The notes beneath the pieces are model-generated. The model saw nothing but the letters and a program-made list of their open reading frames with translations, did not search any database and was not told the origin of the DNA. Below, piece after piece: positions 1-9,266 of a DNA stretch of 64,000 bases; the first letter of the stretch is position 1, and every line of letters starts with the position of its first letter. The stretch is from Natronosalvus hydrolyticus (GTDB lineage: Archaea > Halobacteriota > Halobacteria > Halobacteriales > Natrialbaceae). A program made the translations under genes and the position numbers. Where the stretch lies: NCBI GenBank assembly GCA_025517525.1, contig JAOPJZ010000009.1, forward strand, positions 56,382-120,381. Direction: 5' to 3'.

Positions 1-2163
1 CGAACGTTGTCCTTGCTAGCGATCGAACCCGTTGCCGTTCAGTTCGTTGTCTGGACACACGGCTGGCACGACTTGTTCTGGCGGGACGTCTCGGGTGACC
101 CGCTCGAGCAGGCGGTGTACGGCGACCTGTTCTGGATACATGCGCTGTATTCGTACGGACTCTTGCTCGTCGGGACGATCCTCTTGCTTTCGTTCGTGCT
201 GTACTCGAAAACGCTGTACCGAGATCAGGTACTCGCGATCATGGTTGCCATCACCATTCCGTGGGGTGCCAACATGGTCTACCTGTTTACCCCGTTCCGG
301 GCCGATCTCACTCCGCTGGCTATCGGTGTCTCTGCCGGCGCCTTCGCCTGGTCGATGTTTCGGTATGGATTCATGGACGTCGTTCCGATCGCTCGAGAGA
401 CCGTCATCGACGAGATGAACGACGGCGTGCTCGTCCTCGACCTCGAGGGACGGATCGTCGACCTCAATCGTGCCATCGTCCCGCTGCTCGAGACTGGTGA
501 ATCCGATGCCGTGGGGACATCCGTTACGTCGACATTCGGACTGTCTCGAATGACCCCACTCGATTCCCAGACGCACACCACTGCGTGGTCGCCGTCAGCT
601 GGTCTTGATGATGACTCGAACGCGAATGCTGGCGCACTCGAGGCGTTTTTCGACGGCGACGTCCGGTCTGAACGGACGATCGAAATCGAGGTCGAACCGG
701 AGGGGAACGCGAGCGAGAATGCCGACGCTGACTCGGCGTCGAGTACTGCCGCCACGCCCCGATACGATGCGGGCGCGTCGGACGACCGATCACCGTCACA
801 GGGTGTCGGGGAGAGAGGAATCAAAAGCGACATCCGGCGAGAACTCGAGGCGGAACCGCCGGAAACCAGGAGCTACGCACTGACGCTCTCGCCGTTTTAC
901 GCCCAAAAAGAGTCGCTCACGGGACAGTTGCTCGTGGCCCAGGACATCACCATCCGGAAACACCGCGAGCGCCAACTCGAGCGACTGGCTGACGAACTCG
1001 AGCGCCAGAGCAAAGAACAGGTAGCACTCATCGAAAACCTGCCCGGAATCGTCTACCGATTGCCGTCGGTGACTGCCGACTCGTGTTCGTTCGTCAGCCA
1101 GGCCGCCGAAGCGGTGACCGGTTATGGCCCAGAGATGTTCGAGTCGGGTGAGCGATCCTTGCACGAACTCATTCACGGTGAGGACCGCCAGCAGGTACTC
1201 GAACAGAAGCGAACGGCGGTAGCCAATGGGGAACGGTACGACGTAACATACCGCATTCGGAACGCAAACGAGGGTCAGCGCTGGGTTCGGGACGTTGGCG
1301 AAGGAATCGTCACGGGTGACGGCGAACTGGCCTCGGTCGTGGGCGTTATTCTGGACGTGACCGAAAACAAAGAACGGGAGCAGTTGCAGGTCCTCAACCG
1401 AGTGTTACGTCACAATATCCGCAACGAGATGAACGTCATCAAGGGGTACGCGTCGATGGCGGCCAAACAGACGAGCGGGGAGGTACGCGACGGACTCCAC
1501 ATCGTCGAGCGCAAATCCGAGATGGTGATGCGAATGAGCGAAAAAGCGCGTATCGTCCAGCAACTGCTCGGGACACCGGCCGGTGCGAATCGTGGCGTCG
1601 ACGTGTTCGGCGCGCTTTCGGACGCGCTGTACCGCCTCGACGACCAGCACGGTGACCGCATCCGCGGTCGCGTTTCCGTCACGGCGAATGGAGAACTCGA
1701 TGCCCGTGCCGACGGCGATGATCCCCTCAAACATTCCCTGCACGTGCACGGCTGTGACCTCCTCGCACTCGGGGTGTACGAACTCCTCGAGAACGCCGTC
1801 GTTCACGGTGGAAACGGGCCCACAATCGATATCACCGTTACCGGCGACGGAGAGACAGTCGAGCTTCGAATCGTCGATACCGGCCCCGGGATTCCCGACA
1901 CCGAACGCGACGTAATCGACGCCGGCCTCGAGTCGCCACTCGAACACGGTAGCGGCATGGGACTGTGGATCAGCCAGTGGATTTTGACTCCGTACGCCGA
2001 TCTCACGTTCGAGAGCGACGACGACGGCACGGTAGTCACCGTCTGCTTCGACCGATTCGACGACGAGCCAAAAGACGAGCAGACGGGCACCTCCGAGACC
2101 ACGGCGCGGTTGACCTGGCCGCTCTCGAGCGAGGGCGACGTGGATGGCGCTGATCGGCTGTGA
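1..2163 (+). CDS. Membrane PAS sensor histidine kinase, 5' end outside window
   Basis: The frame is open to the first base, so the true start lies upstream; the TTG at 7 is only the first in-frame start inside the window. What remains begins with about four hydrophobic segments (residues 1-115) resembling the 7TM N-terminal region of haloarchaeal histidine kinases. Two PAS-like regions follow (about 130-320 and 340-455). The H-box reads VLRHNIRNEMNV with the phospho-acceptor His near residue 469. The ATPase domain has an N-box (ENAVVHGG), G1 box (DTGPGIP) and G2 box (GSGMGLWI). All catalytic boxes look intact, so this is probably an active autokinase. A low-complexity stretch rich in Ser, Asp and Glu (about 195-280) sits within the first PAS region. 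No response regulator is adjacent; the partner and signal are unknown. Confidence 0.9.
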   Translation, partial: RTLSLLAIEPVAVQFVVWTHGWHDLFWRDVSGDPLEQAVYGDLFWIHALYSYGLLLVGTILLLSFVLYSKTLYRDQVLAIMVAITIPWGANMVYLFTPFRADLTPLAIGVSAGAFAWSMFRYGFMDVVPIARETVIDEMNDGVLVLDLEGRIVDLNRAIVPLLETGESDAVGTSVTSTFGLSRMTPLDSQTHTTAWSPSAGLDDDSNANAGALEAFFDGDVRSERTIEIEVEPEGNASENADADSASSTAATPRYDAGASDDRSPSQGVGERGIKSDIRRELEAEPPETRSYALTLSPFYAQKESLTGQLLVAQDITIRKHRERQLERLADELERQSKEQVALIENLPGIVYRLPSVTADSCSFVSQAAEAVTGYGPEMFESGERSLHELIHGEDRQQVLEQKRTAVANGERYDVTYRIRNANEGQRWVRDVGEGIVTGDGELASVVGVILDVTENKEREQLQVLNRVLRHNIRNEMNVIKGYASMAAKQTSGEVRDGLHIVERKSEMVMRMSEKARIVQQLLGTPAGANRGVDVFGALSDALYRLDDQHGDRIRGRVSVTANGELDARADGDDPLKHSLHVHGCDLLALGVYELLENAVVHGGNGPTIDITVTGDGETVELRIVDTGPGIPDTERDVIDAGLESPLEHGSGMGLWISQWILTPYADLTFESDDDGTVVTVCFDRFDDEPKDEQTGTSETTARLTWPLSSEGDVDGADRL

Positions 2164-2205
2164 TAGCGGTCTCGAATAAAAACCGAAAGCCAGTCGCCTG
2201 CTCCC

Positions 2206-3687
2206 TCACTCGAGTTCGGCGCGTAACAGGCCGTTGACGTCGCCCGGATCGGCGCTGCCGCCGGTTTTCTGCATGACCTGCCCGACGAGGAAGTTAATTG
2301 CGCCGCCTTCGCCGGCCTCGTAGTCGGCGACTGCGTCGGGGTTTTCCTCGATTGCTTCGAGGACGGCTGCCTGCACCGCATCGTCGTCGGTTTTCCCCAG
2401 CCCTTCGCGGTCGACGATGGTTTCCGGATCGTCGCGCTCGTCGAGCATCCCTCTGAGAACGACTTCCTTGGCGTTTTTCGCGGTGATTTCGTCGGTTGCG
2501 ACCAGTTCGACGAGTGTCGCGATCTCCTCGAGGCGCCCCTCGATGTCGGTGATCTGCATGTCGCGGTAGTTGAGTTCGCCGAGCAGTTCGTCGGCCACCC
2601 AGGTCGCCGCCAGGTCTGGGTCGAACTCGCTGGCGACGTCTTCGTAGAAGTCGGCGACCTGTTTCGTCGAGGTCAGTTTCGACGCGGCTTCCTCGCCGAG
2701 GCCGTACTCGCTGGCGAAGCGCTCGCGGCGGGCTTTAGGCAGTTCCGGAATCGCGATTTCGTCTTTCCAGTGAGCGACCCGAAGCGGCGGGAGATCGGCC
2801 TCGGCGAAGTAGCGGTAGTCCTTCTCGGCTTCCTTTGAGCGCATCGAAACCGTGATACCGCGACTCTCGTCCCAGTGGCGGGTCTCCTGTTCGACCTCGC
2901 GACCGCGCCGGACGGCATTTTTCTGGCGCGTCTCCTCGTAGGCGAGTGCCTTTTCGGCTCCCTTGTGACTCGAGATGTTCTTGACCTCGGTTCGGTTGGC
3001 CGCCTCGAGATCTGCGAGTTCGATGGAGCCGTCGTCGCTGACGCGCTCGCCGTCGATGATAGAGAGGTTGGCGTCGACGCGCAGACTGCCGTCACGGCTC
3101 GCGTCGAACACGGCCAGGTACTCGAGGACTTCCTCGAGTTCGGCCAGGAACGCCCGGACCTCCTTCGGACTGCGGAAGTCGGGGGCGGTGACGATCTCCA
3201 TCAGTGGCGTCCCCGCACGGTTGTAATCGACCAGCGTGTACTCTGCGGTGTCGATGGAGCCACCGACGTGCTGGAGACTGCCGGGGTCTTCCTCGAGGTG
3301 GGCGCGTTCGATAGCGATGGTGTGGCGCTCGCCCTCGAGGGAGATTTCGAGTTCGCCGTCCTGACAGATCGGTTCGTCGTACTGGGTGATCTGGAAGTTC
3401 TTGGGCAGGTCGGGGTAGTAGTAGTTTTTCCGGTGGAATCGGGTTTCCTCCGGAATCGTCGCGTCGATCGCCTTCCCGATTTTGACGGCGGCTTCGACGG
3501 CGGCCTCGTTGAGGACCGGGAGGGCACCGGGCAGACCCAGACAGACGGGACAGACGTGTTCGTTCGGCCCGTCGGCAGGTGCCGTCGAACAGCCACAGAA
3601 GATCTTGGTGTTGGTTTCCAGCTGGACGTGCACCTCGAGGCCGATGACGGTGACGAGGTCCCCCTGCTGGACGGTTTGTGCGGTCAT
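2206..3687 (-). CDS. gatB: Asp-tRNA(Asn)/Glu-tRNA(Gln) amidotransferase subunit B
   Basis: GatB works with GatA and GatC to convert misacylated Glu-tRNA(Gln), and Asp-tRNA(Asn), to the amide form, using ATP. The 493-residue product has the family start (VIGLEVHVQLET), the zinc-binding cysteines (FCGCS and CPVCLGLPG), the kinase-like core (FHRKNYYYPDLPKNFQITQY) and a C-terminal YqeY-like tail ending around NFLVGQVMQKTGG, all normal for the family. Length is typical. The start ATG at 3687 precedes MTAQTVQQGD. gatA and gatC are not in this window. The gene is convergent with the histidine kinase, 42 bp apart. Confidence 0.97.
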   Translation of the reverse strand: MTAQTVQQGDLVTVIGLEVHVQLETNTKIFCGCSTAPADGPNEHVCPVCLGLPGALPVLNEAAVEAAVKIGKAIDATIPEETRFHRKNYYYPDLPKNFQITQYDEPICQDGELEISLEGERHTIAIERAHLEEDPGSLQHVGGSIDTAEYTLVDYNRAGTPLMEIVTAPDFRSPKEVRAFLAELEEVLEYLAVFDASRDGSLRVDANLSIIDGERVSDDGSIELADLEAANRTEVKNISSHKGAEKALAYEETRQKNAVRRGREVEQETRHWDESRGITVSMRSKEAEKDYRYFAEADLPPLRVAHWKDEIAIPELPKARRERFASEYGLGEEAASKLTSTKQVADFYEDVASEFDPDLAATWVADELLGELNYRDMQITDIEGRLEEIATLVELVATDEITAKNAKEVVLRGMLDERDDPETIVDREGLGKTDDDAVQAAVLEAIEENPDAVADYEAGEGGAINFLVGQVMQKTGGSADPGDVNGLLRAELE

Positions 3688-3786
3688 TGCAGGCGGCTTT
3701 GACCCGCGGGCGCTAAAGGATAACGGAGCGTCACTCGCGATACCGGCAGATTGTTTCGGGTCGAGGGTGCCTGGGGCGTCCAGGAA

Positions 3787-4014
3787 TCACTCGCCCGATT
3801 CATCCTCGGCCACCGCACGCTCGAGGCTCATCACGAACCCGAAGTAGGCGACGATGCCGGCGAGCATCAGCAGATAATACGCCAGGTCGGGTCCCTCGAG
3901 GACGCGAAAGAGGAGGTCCACGAGGGTTACCCAGGCGATGGCAAACACGAGGTCCATGAGGATGCCCCACCGCTGTTCGCGGGCGGTCGTAATCCAGGTT
4001 CGGAGGTCGGTCAT
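3787..4014 (-). CDS. Small two-helix membrane protein, function unknown
   Basis: This is a 75-residue protein starting MTDLRTWITTAREQ. I chose the ATG at 4014 because upstream in-frame sequence reads as non-coding (Arg/Pro-rich, out of character). Two hydrophobic helices can be seen (about residues 17-37 and 42-62), followed by an acidic tail ending EDESGE. Small haloarchaeal proteins of this kind are common and mostly uncharacterised. It lies 99 bp upstream of gatB on the same strand and could be co-transcribed with it, but nothing in the sequence shows a functional link. Confidence 0.7.
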   Translation of the reverse strand: MTDLRTWITTAREQRWGILMDLVFAIAWVTLVDLLFRVLEGPDLAYYLLMLAGIVAYFGFVMSLERAVAEDESGE

Positions 4015-4219
4015 TCTCTCAAACACGGGTGGGTAACGCTGGTGAAAAAGTCTACCGACAGGAGGCCCTGGCGCTCGAGTATCTTGATACGAAATGTGAA
4101 GTAAAAGACTATGTTTTGCTATGATTATTGAAGTTATTGGGCTCCCAGCGTCGAAAACCGATGTCCCTCGAGACACGGAAAACGAAACCGCCTAACCGAC
4201 CCCGGCGATGAGTAGGGGT

Positions 4220-4774
4220 ATGCACGGACACGACAGTCCAGCCGTCGTCGTCCTCCGACTCGGTCACCGACCCGGCCGGGACGAACGGATGACGACCCAC
4301 GTCGGCCTGACCGCTCGAGCGCTCGGTGCCGACCGCGTCCTGTTGCCGGACAACGCCGGCCAGTCTCTCGAGACCGTCGCCGATATCACCGACCGCTTTG
4401 GCGGGCCGTTCGAGGTCGAACTTACCGATTCCCCGTACGGTGTCGTCCGCGGGTGGGACGGCGTCGTGGTCCATCTCACGATGTACGGCGAGCGCGTACA
4501 GGACGTCGAAGCCGACATCCGGTCGGCCCATTTCGAGACCGGAAAACCGCTTTTGATCGTCGTCGGCGCGGAGAAAGTTCCCTTCGACGTCTACGAGGAG
4601 GCCGACTGGAACGTCGGGGTCACCAACCAGCCCCACTCAGAGGTCGCCAGCCTGGCCGTCTTTCTCGACCGGCTGTTCGAGGGACGCGAACTCGAGTGCG
4701 AGTGGGAAGACGCCGAAAAACGGGTCTTTCCGACGGAGACGGGAAAGCGGGTCGAGTCCGTGTCCGAGGAGTGA
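4220..4774 (+). CDS. trm56: tRNA (cytidine-56-2'-O)-methyltransferase, aTrm56
   Basis: aTrm56 is the archaeal SPOUT-class enzyme that 2'-O-methylates C56 in the T-loop of tRNAs, using S-adenosylmethionine. The 184-residue product has the family N-terminus (VVVLRLGHRPGRDERMTTHV), the middle motif (LTMYGERVQDVE) and the SPOUT knot region (LLIVVGAEKVPFDVYEEAD then VGVTNQPHSEVASLAVFLD). I prefer the ATG at 4220 (MHGHDSPAV); an in-frame ATG at 4208 would add only MSRG. The gene is transcribed divergently from the small membrane protein and converges on the next gene. Confidence 0.92.
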   Translation: MHGHDSPAVVVLRLGHRPGRDERMTTHVGLTARALGADRVLLPDNAGQSLETVADITDRFGGPFEVELTDSPYGVVRGWDGVVVHLTMYGERVQDVEADIRSAHFETGKPLLIVVGAEKVPFDVYEEADWNVGVTNQPHSEVASLAVFLDRLFEGRELECEWEDAEKRVFPTETGKRVESVSEE

Positions 4775-4827
4775 TCGCGCGACAGAGGAGTAATCTCTGA
4801 GGTGAGAGGGTTCGTTCGTTCGTTCCC

Positions 4828-5481
4828 TCATTCCGAACGCTCAGGCGGGCCGCTGAACGGTCGCCACAGTCGGGCGAGGGCATCCTCGAGTAAACTCGAA
4901 GGGCCCATTTTCGATGCCTCGACGGTGTATCGCCCGTCGGTACAGCTGATCGGACTGTCGCGCTCGAGATCTCGAAGTCGTGTCTCGACGGTCGCTCTCG
5001 AGAGCTCGGTTTGGTCGGCGATCTGTGCCGGGGTGCGTGGTGTGTTGGCCTCTTGGAGGACGGCGAGGATGGCTCGGCCGTCCTCGAGCTTTTCCGTCGT
5101 TTCTGCGGTACGCAGATGGGCGTCGTTCGTCGCTCGTTCCGTCGGCTCCTCACTGTCACTGTACCGATAGGCGTACAGCGAATCGAAGATGAGCCAGAGT
5201 GCGGGTGGAATCAGTAGCGCGAGGAGCCACGACTGCAGGATGATCGAGAGGGTTACAACTCCCAGTGTACCCATCACTCTAATTCCCAGGTCGAGAAGCG
5301 CCTCGTCGTAGCCACGGATCGACCAGACCGCTCGAGTCACGCCGAGCCCCACGAGGACGGCGACCACGATCAGGACAGTGATCCAGCTGGTTTCGAAGAC
5401 GAGTGCCAGAATCGCGACGACGAGGGCGAGCGTGAGGAGATTGAGTTCCTCGAGGAGAGCTGCGCCGAACGACTGGGTCAT
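4828..5481 (-). CDS. Membrane protein with C-terminal winged-helix domain
   Basis: The 217-residue protein has two clear hydrophobic blocks: residues about 14-52 (two helices) and 68-102 (two helices). A charged linker follows (SDSEEPTERATND), then a winged-helix-like region (about 135-185) containing TPAQIADQTELSRATVETRLRDLE, which resembles MarR/ArsR-type DNA-binding helices. This design, a membrane anchor with a cytoplasmic HTH, suggests a membrane-tethered regulator, but target and signal cannot be read from the sequence. It converges on trm56 with a 53-bp gap. The ATG at 5481 is the first good start. Confidence 0.75.
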   Translation of the reverse strand: MTQSFGAALLEELNLLTLALVVAILALVFETSWITVLIVVAVLVGLGVTRAVWSIRGYDEALLDLGIRVMGTLGVVTLSIILQSWLLALLIPPALWLIFDSLYAYRYSDSEEPTERATNDAHLRTAETTEKLEDGRAILAVLQEANTPRTPAQIADQTELSRATVETRLRDLERDSPISCTDGRYTVEASKMGPSSLLEDALARLWRPFSGPPERSE

Positions 5482-5586
5482 ACAGGAGGCGTTTGTCGTC
5501 CCGGCTGAAAAGGTATCGTCTCTGCTGTGAGTCTCACCGTACCGTCACCATCACGGGACGGACTGCTCCCCGAACCGAGTGACAAG

Positions 5587-5594
5587 ACTTAATG
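5587..5594 (+). promoter_or_regulatory. Probable TATA box of tfe
   Basis: ACTTAATG is centred about 28 bp before the tfe ATG at 5619, the usual haloarchaeal spacing for a leaderless transcript. This spacing also supports 5619 as the start rather than the in-frame ATG at 5592. Confidence 0.5.
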
Positions 5595-5618
5595 GCTGTA
5601 TGCGATTATTACAGGCTA

Positions 5619-6146
5619 ATGGCTTTTGAGGACCTGCTCGAGGATCCGGTCATCCAGAAGTACTTACACGAGCTCGTCGGTCCAAAGGGGATGCCCGTCG
5701 CGGCGGCACCGCCGGACGGGGAAGTAACCGACGAGGAACTCGCCGAAGAGCTGGATCTCGAGCTCAACGACGTTCGACGCGCGCTGTTTATCCTGTACGA
5801 GAACGATCTCGCAACCTACCGCCGACTGCGTGATGAGGACTCGGGGTGGCTCACCTATCTCTGGACGTTCGAGTACGACAACATCCCAGAAAACCTCGAG
5901 GAGGAACTGTATCGCCTCCACGAGGCGCTCGAGGAACGGCGCGAGTACGAACAGAACCACGAGTTTTACCTCTGTGAGATTTGCTCGATTCGATTCGAGT
6001 TCGGCGAAGCGATGGACTTCGGATTCGAGTGTCCCGAGTGTGGATCGCCACTCGAGTCGATGGACAACAACCGACTCGTTCACGCAATGGACTCGCGACT
6101 CGACGAACTCGAGGACGAACTCAATATCGACGTACGGGCGAACTAA
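5619..6146 (+). CDS. tfe: Transcription initiation factor E, alpha subunit (TFE)
   Basis: TFE helps RNA polymerase open promoters and stabilises the open complex, acting with TBP and TFB. The 175-residue product starts MAFEDLLEDPV and has an N-terminal winged helix (about 1-90, with VTDEELAEELDLELNDVRRA). A short linker follows, then a C-terminal zinc ribbon with paired cysteines (CEIC and CPECG, residues about 122-150). Length is normal for archaeal TFE. The stop codon overlaps the start of the next gene (TAATG), so the DUF2110 gene is probably translated by coupling from the same transcript. Confidence 0.95.
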   Translation: MAFEDLLEDPVIQKYLHELVGPKGMPVAAAPPDGEVTDEELAEELDLELNDVRRALFILYENDLATYRRLRDEDSGWLTYLWTFEYDNIPENLEEELYRLHEALEERREYEQNHEFYLCEICSIRFEFGEAMDFGFECPECGSPLESMDNNRLVHAMDSRLDELEDELNIDVRAN

Positions 6147-6820
6147 TGGTCGTTCTTGCAACCAAACTGTACGTCAGCGGCGACGCCCGTGATCGATCGC
6201 TCGACTCGCTGCGCTCGCTCGTCGAAAACGATATCGGCGAACTCGACGTGGAGTTCACGCTGGGTGTCCGCCACGACGATTTCCCGTCGGTGACAATCGA
6301 GGGTGACGACGCTGTGGTCGCTCGAAACGTCTTGCGTGAGGAGTGGGGCGAAATCGTCCCCGACCTCGAGGCCGGTGAAACTTCCGTCGGCACGCTCGAG
6401 AGCTGGGACGACGAGGGTTTCGTCCTCGATGCGGGCCAGCCGGTCCGGATTCCGACCGACGAACTGGGGCTTGGCCCCGGAACCCCGGCCCAGATCCGTG
6501 AGCGCTTCGGACTCGTCCAGCACCTGCCGATGTCGTTCATCTACGGTGGAGACGACGAGCCATCGCGACTGAGCGACGCCGAACGTGACCGACTCTTCGA
6601 GTGGACGCGTGGCGACGGCCGACTCAACGTCAACAGCGCCACTCGAGCGGAGGTTCGGGCGACCCTCAACCGGGCAGGCCACGCCCAGGATTACGTCACC
6701 GTCGAGCGACTCGGCTTGCTCGAACAGAGCGTCGTCTGTACGGAGGATACGGACCCGCCGGGCCTGCTCGCGAGCATCGGCTCGTATCTCCCGGCCGAGC
6801 TGCGCTGTGTCGTCCCCTGA
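6146..6820 (+). CDS. DUF2110 family protein
   Basis: The 224-residue product starts MVVLATKLYVSGDA, its ATG sharing the A of the tfe stop. It has no signal peptide or membrane helix. Central parts (SVGTLESWDDEGFVLDAG; VRIPTDELGLGPG) resemble a beta-rich fold, and the C-terminus (RLNVNSATRAEVRATLNRAG) looks like a helical nucleic-acid-binding region. I place it in DUF2110, an archaeal family of unknown function often next to tfe. The tight coupling hints at a transcription-related role, which is inference. Confidence 0.8.
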   Translation: MVVLATKLYVSGDARDRSLDSLRSLVENDIGELDVEFTLGVRHDDFPSVTIEGDDAVVARNVLREEWGEIVPDLEAGETSVGTLESWDDEGFVLDAGQPVRIPTDELGLGPGTPAQIRERFGLVQHLPMSFIYGGDDEPSRLSDAERDRLFEWTRGDGRLNVNSATRAEVRATLNRAGHAQDYVTVERLGLLEQSVVCTEDTDPPGLLASIGSYLPAELRCVVP

Positions 6821-6830
6821 CCGAACACGT

Positions 6831-7628
6831 ATGGAACTGACCGTCAACCGCCGACTCGTTCTCGCGACAGCCGCCGTCGCCGTACTCTTGATTACAGCGG
6901 GCTGTATGTCGATGATCTTCGGCGGTATCTCGGATGAAACACTCGACGAAGAACAGGACTACGACGACCTCCGGCACGCCGACAACGACGCCAACGTGAC
7001 CATCGAAGTCGGCAGCGGGTCGCTCATCTCGAGCGGCGAGTTTCGTGCGGTATACAATCTGAGCGATACCGAGGAACTCTCGCTGTATCGCTCGACGTTC
7101 TATCGGGAGAACGCCCTCGACATTCGGGCGGTTCGCTACTGGTATCCCAACGGAACGGAACTGACGGGCTCGGAACTCGATATCGATCAGGGGCGCTCGA
7201 GCACCGAGGTTCGGGTCCCCGATGGCAACGGCACCCTCGCGTTTACGGGTGACGCCAGCCAACGCACGTTCTACTTGCCCGCGTACGTTTCCGACTCCTA
7301 CGAGGTCATCTTGCCCGAAGGATACCGAACGACGAACTATCTGTTCGGTGCGGTCAGCCCGAGCGGGTACGACCGGACGACGGTCGACGATCGGGAACAT
7401 CTCCACTGGGATGACCTCGATAGCTCCCTCTCGATCCGGTTTTATAACAGCCGAGATGTCCCCATCTTCGCCGGCATCGTCTTGCTCGTCGTCACGGTTG
7501 GTGGGGCCGGCGTCGCGTATTACTATCGACAGGTAAAATCCCTCGAGGAAAAACGCCAATCGATGGGACCCGATGACGTCGACACCGATATCGACGACGA
7601 CTCGAAAGGCCCGCCACCAGGGATGTGA
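6831..7628 (+). CDS. DUF5803-type lipoprotein with C-terminal membrane helix
   Basis: The 265-residue protein starts MELTVNRRLVLATAA, with a hydrophobic signal and a lipobox (LLITAGC, Cys near residue 25), so it is probably exported and lipid-anchored. A beta-rich extracellular domain follows (about 50-205), then a second membrane helix (IFAGIVLLVVTVGGAGVAYY, about 215-235), leaving a short acidic cytoplasmic tail ending KGPPPGM. The gene lies 10 bp after the DUF2110 gene and probably shares its transcript. Two anchors, lipid plus helix, are unusual but seen in haloarchaeal families such as DUF5803. Function is unknown. Confidence 0.75.
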   Translation: MELTVNRRLVLATAAVAVLLITAGCMSMIFGGISDETLDEEQDYDDLRHADNDANVTIEVGSGSLISSGEFRAVYNLSDTEELSLYRSTFYRENALDIRAVRYWYPNGTELTGSELDIDQGRSSTEVRVPDGNGTLAFTGDASQRTFYLPAYVSDSYEVILPEGYRTTNYLFGAVSPSGYDRTTVDDREHLHWDDLDSSLSIRFYNSRDVPIFAGIVLLVVTVGGAGVAYYYRQVKSLEEKRQSMGPDDVDTDIDDDSKGPPPGM

Positions 7629-7818
7629 ACACCGCGAGTGTGAGATGTTTCGTGTGTTTCGGTTCCAGCATCTCTTGACGGCGATGTACGGAGGAGCCCA
7701 CGGCGCGTCGCGATACCTTGACAGCTGCCGTAGCCGGCTTTGGGCGTTTCCGGGAATTTGACCCATTCGCGGTATGGGCCACTCGAGTGAAGGCGGCACC
7801 GCTCGAGTGTTCTAGTGG

Positions 7819-7892
7819 CTTCCCAAACCTGAACTGGTGGGTGAAATCAGGCGGTGCGATTCAATTTCACCCATGAGTCGACGTTTGGGAGG
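7819..7892. repeat. Nested inverted repeat between convergent genes
   Basis: Outer arms CTTCCCAAAC (7819-7828) and GTTTGGGAGG (7883-7892) pair at 9 of 10 positions. Inner arms TGGGTGAAAT (7838-7847) and ATTTCACCCA (7864-7873) pair perfectly. It lies in the 289-bp gap between the DUF5803 gene and cheR, which converge. The gap holds no other feature I can support. It could be a bidirectional terminator or a dispersed palindromic element. Confidence 0.6.
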
Positions 7893-7917
7893 GTACTATA
7901 TCTTCCACAAACCGCTC

Positions 7918-8754
7918 TTACTCGAGTCGTGCTGCTGTCTGTGTGGCGGTATCCTCGAGTTGATAAATTCGGAGGCGGCCTTCCGTGACAGCAAAGGCCG
8001 TCTTGAGTGCCGGCGGAATCGTCTCGGCCTTGCCGATGACCAGATAGCCCGACGGTTGCAGCGAGTGGGCGATGGTCTCGAGCATCGACTGTTTGTACTC
8101 GTTGTCGATGTAGATGAACAGGTTACGACAGATCACCAGGTCGAAACCCGACTTGGGATCGTCGTTGATGAGGTCGTGTCGCTCGAAACTGATGTTCTGG
8201 CCGACCTCCTCTCGAACCGTGTACGTCCGGTCGTCGTGGTCGACGTACCGTTCGTACTCTTCGAGAAACGCCAGTTGTTCGCTCAGATCGACCGTCCGTG
8301 ATTCGGTGTAAGCACCCTCTCGTGCCGTCTCGAGGGCTGGTTCGCTGATATCGGTCGCCGTTATGTGGATCGCTGACTCGTCGATCTCGGGATCGTCGTG
8401 GGCGAGCATCGAGAGCGAGTACGGTTCGCGGCCATCAGCACAGGCCGCGCTCCAGACGTGGATCGAATCCCTGGTTTTCGACAGTTCACGGAGCACGTCT
8501 CGAATCCCTTCCCAGACGTCCGGGTTTCGGAAAAAGCCCGTCACGTTGATACTCAGCGAATCGAGCAACGCCGTCTGTTCCTCGGCGTCGTCCTCGAGTA
8601 ACTCGAGATACGCTTCGTACGTGTCGGATTCGGTTCGACGCATTCGAGAGGAGACTCGCCGGTCGAGATAGCTTTCGTTGTAGTGACTCGTCGCAAATCC
8701 TAACTCGTCTTCGACGAACTCGAGGAGGGTGGAGAACGCCTGGTCACTGCTCAC
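7918..8754 (-). CDS. cheR: Chemotaxis protein methyltransferase CheR
   Basis: CheR methylates glutamates on the chemoreceptors (Htr proteins) with S-adenosylmethionine, for adaptation. The 278-residue protein has the N-terminal helical domain (about 1-80, with YLDRRVSSRMRR) and the SAM-binding domain with VWSAACADGREPYSLSML (motif I and the EPYS signature), ITATDISEPALE, and DLVICRNLFIYIDNE. All match active CheR. Its start overlaps the cheD stop by 4 bp. It is the last gene of the cheYBA-C-C-D-R run. Confidence 0.95.
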   Translation of the reverse strand: MSSDQAFSTLLEFVEDELGFATSHYNESYLDRRVSSRMRRTESDTYEAYLELLEDDAEEQTALLDSLSINVTGFFRNPDVWEGIRDVLRELSKTRDSIHVWSAACADGREPYSLSMLAHDDPEIDESAIHITATDISEPALETAREGAYTESRTVDLSEQLAFLEEYERYVDHDDRTYTVREEVGQNISFERHDLINDDPKSGFDLVICRNLFIYIDNEYKQSMLETIAHSLQPSGYLVIGKAETIPPALKTAFAVTEGRLRIYQLEDTATQTAARLE

Positions 8755-9266
8755 AACTCGGACACTCCATGGTCTTCGTTAGCCGTTCGAACAATAAGTT
8801 TACCGGTATCTGGTGTGAATTCAACGGTCCGTCCGTGTTTCCCACCGACGTCTTCGGCGACCAGTGGGACACCAAGTTTCTCGAGTTCCTTGCGGGCGGC
8901 ATCGATATTTCGTTTGCCGACGCCGTCACCGAAACTCTCGAACTCGAACATGTCACTCCCGCCGGCTATTTTGGCTTCGACGGAGGTGTAGCTCGCACCA
9001 CGTTCGACCATTCGGCGCAAGAGGGCTCTGATCGCGGTGTCGGCGTACTTTCCAGGTTTGACGTCGCTGTTGTCCGAGGCGTCTCCGTCGGGAAGCATGA
9101 CGTGGGCGAGACCGCCGATATCGCTGTCGGGGTCATACAGCGCGACAGCGAGACACGACCCCAGTCCATACGATTTCAGCGTGTCGTCGCCTTCGGTGAC
9201 GACCAGTTCGGAGATGCCAACCTGCACCGGCTCCGGGATACCCGGTTCGGTACCGTACGTTTTCAT
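8751..9266 (-). CDS. cheD: Chemoreceptor glutamine deamidase CheD
   Basis: CheD deamidates receptor glutamines and, in Bacillus-type systems, binds CheC to adjust adaptation. The 171-residue product has the catalytic Cys in YGLGSCLAVALYD and the catalytic His in GGLAHVMLP, plus KYADTAIRALLRRM and AKIAGGSDMF, all typical. It overlaps the double CheC gene by 4 bp upstream and cheR by 4 bp downstream. Together with two CheC genes this shows a Bacillus-type adaptation system combined with CheR/CheB methylation. Confidence 0.95.
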   Translation of the reverse strand: MKTYGTEPGIPEPVQVGISELVVTEGDDTLKSYGLGSCLAVALYDPDSDIGGLAHVMLPDGDASDNSDVKPGKYADTAIRALLRRMVERGASYTSVEAKIAGGSDMFEFESFGDGVGKRNIDAARKELEKLGVPLVAEDVGGKHGRTVEFTPDTGKLIVRTANEDHGVSEL

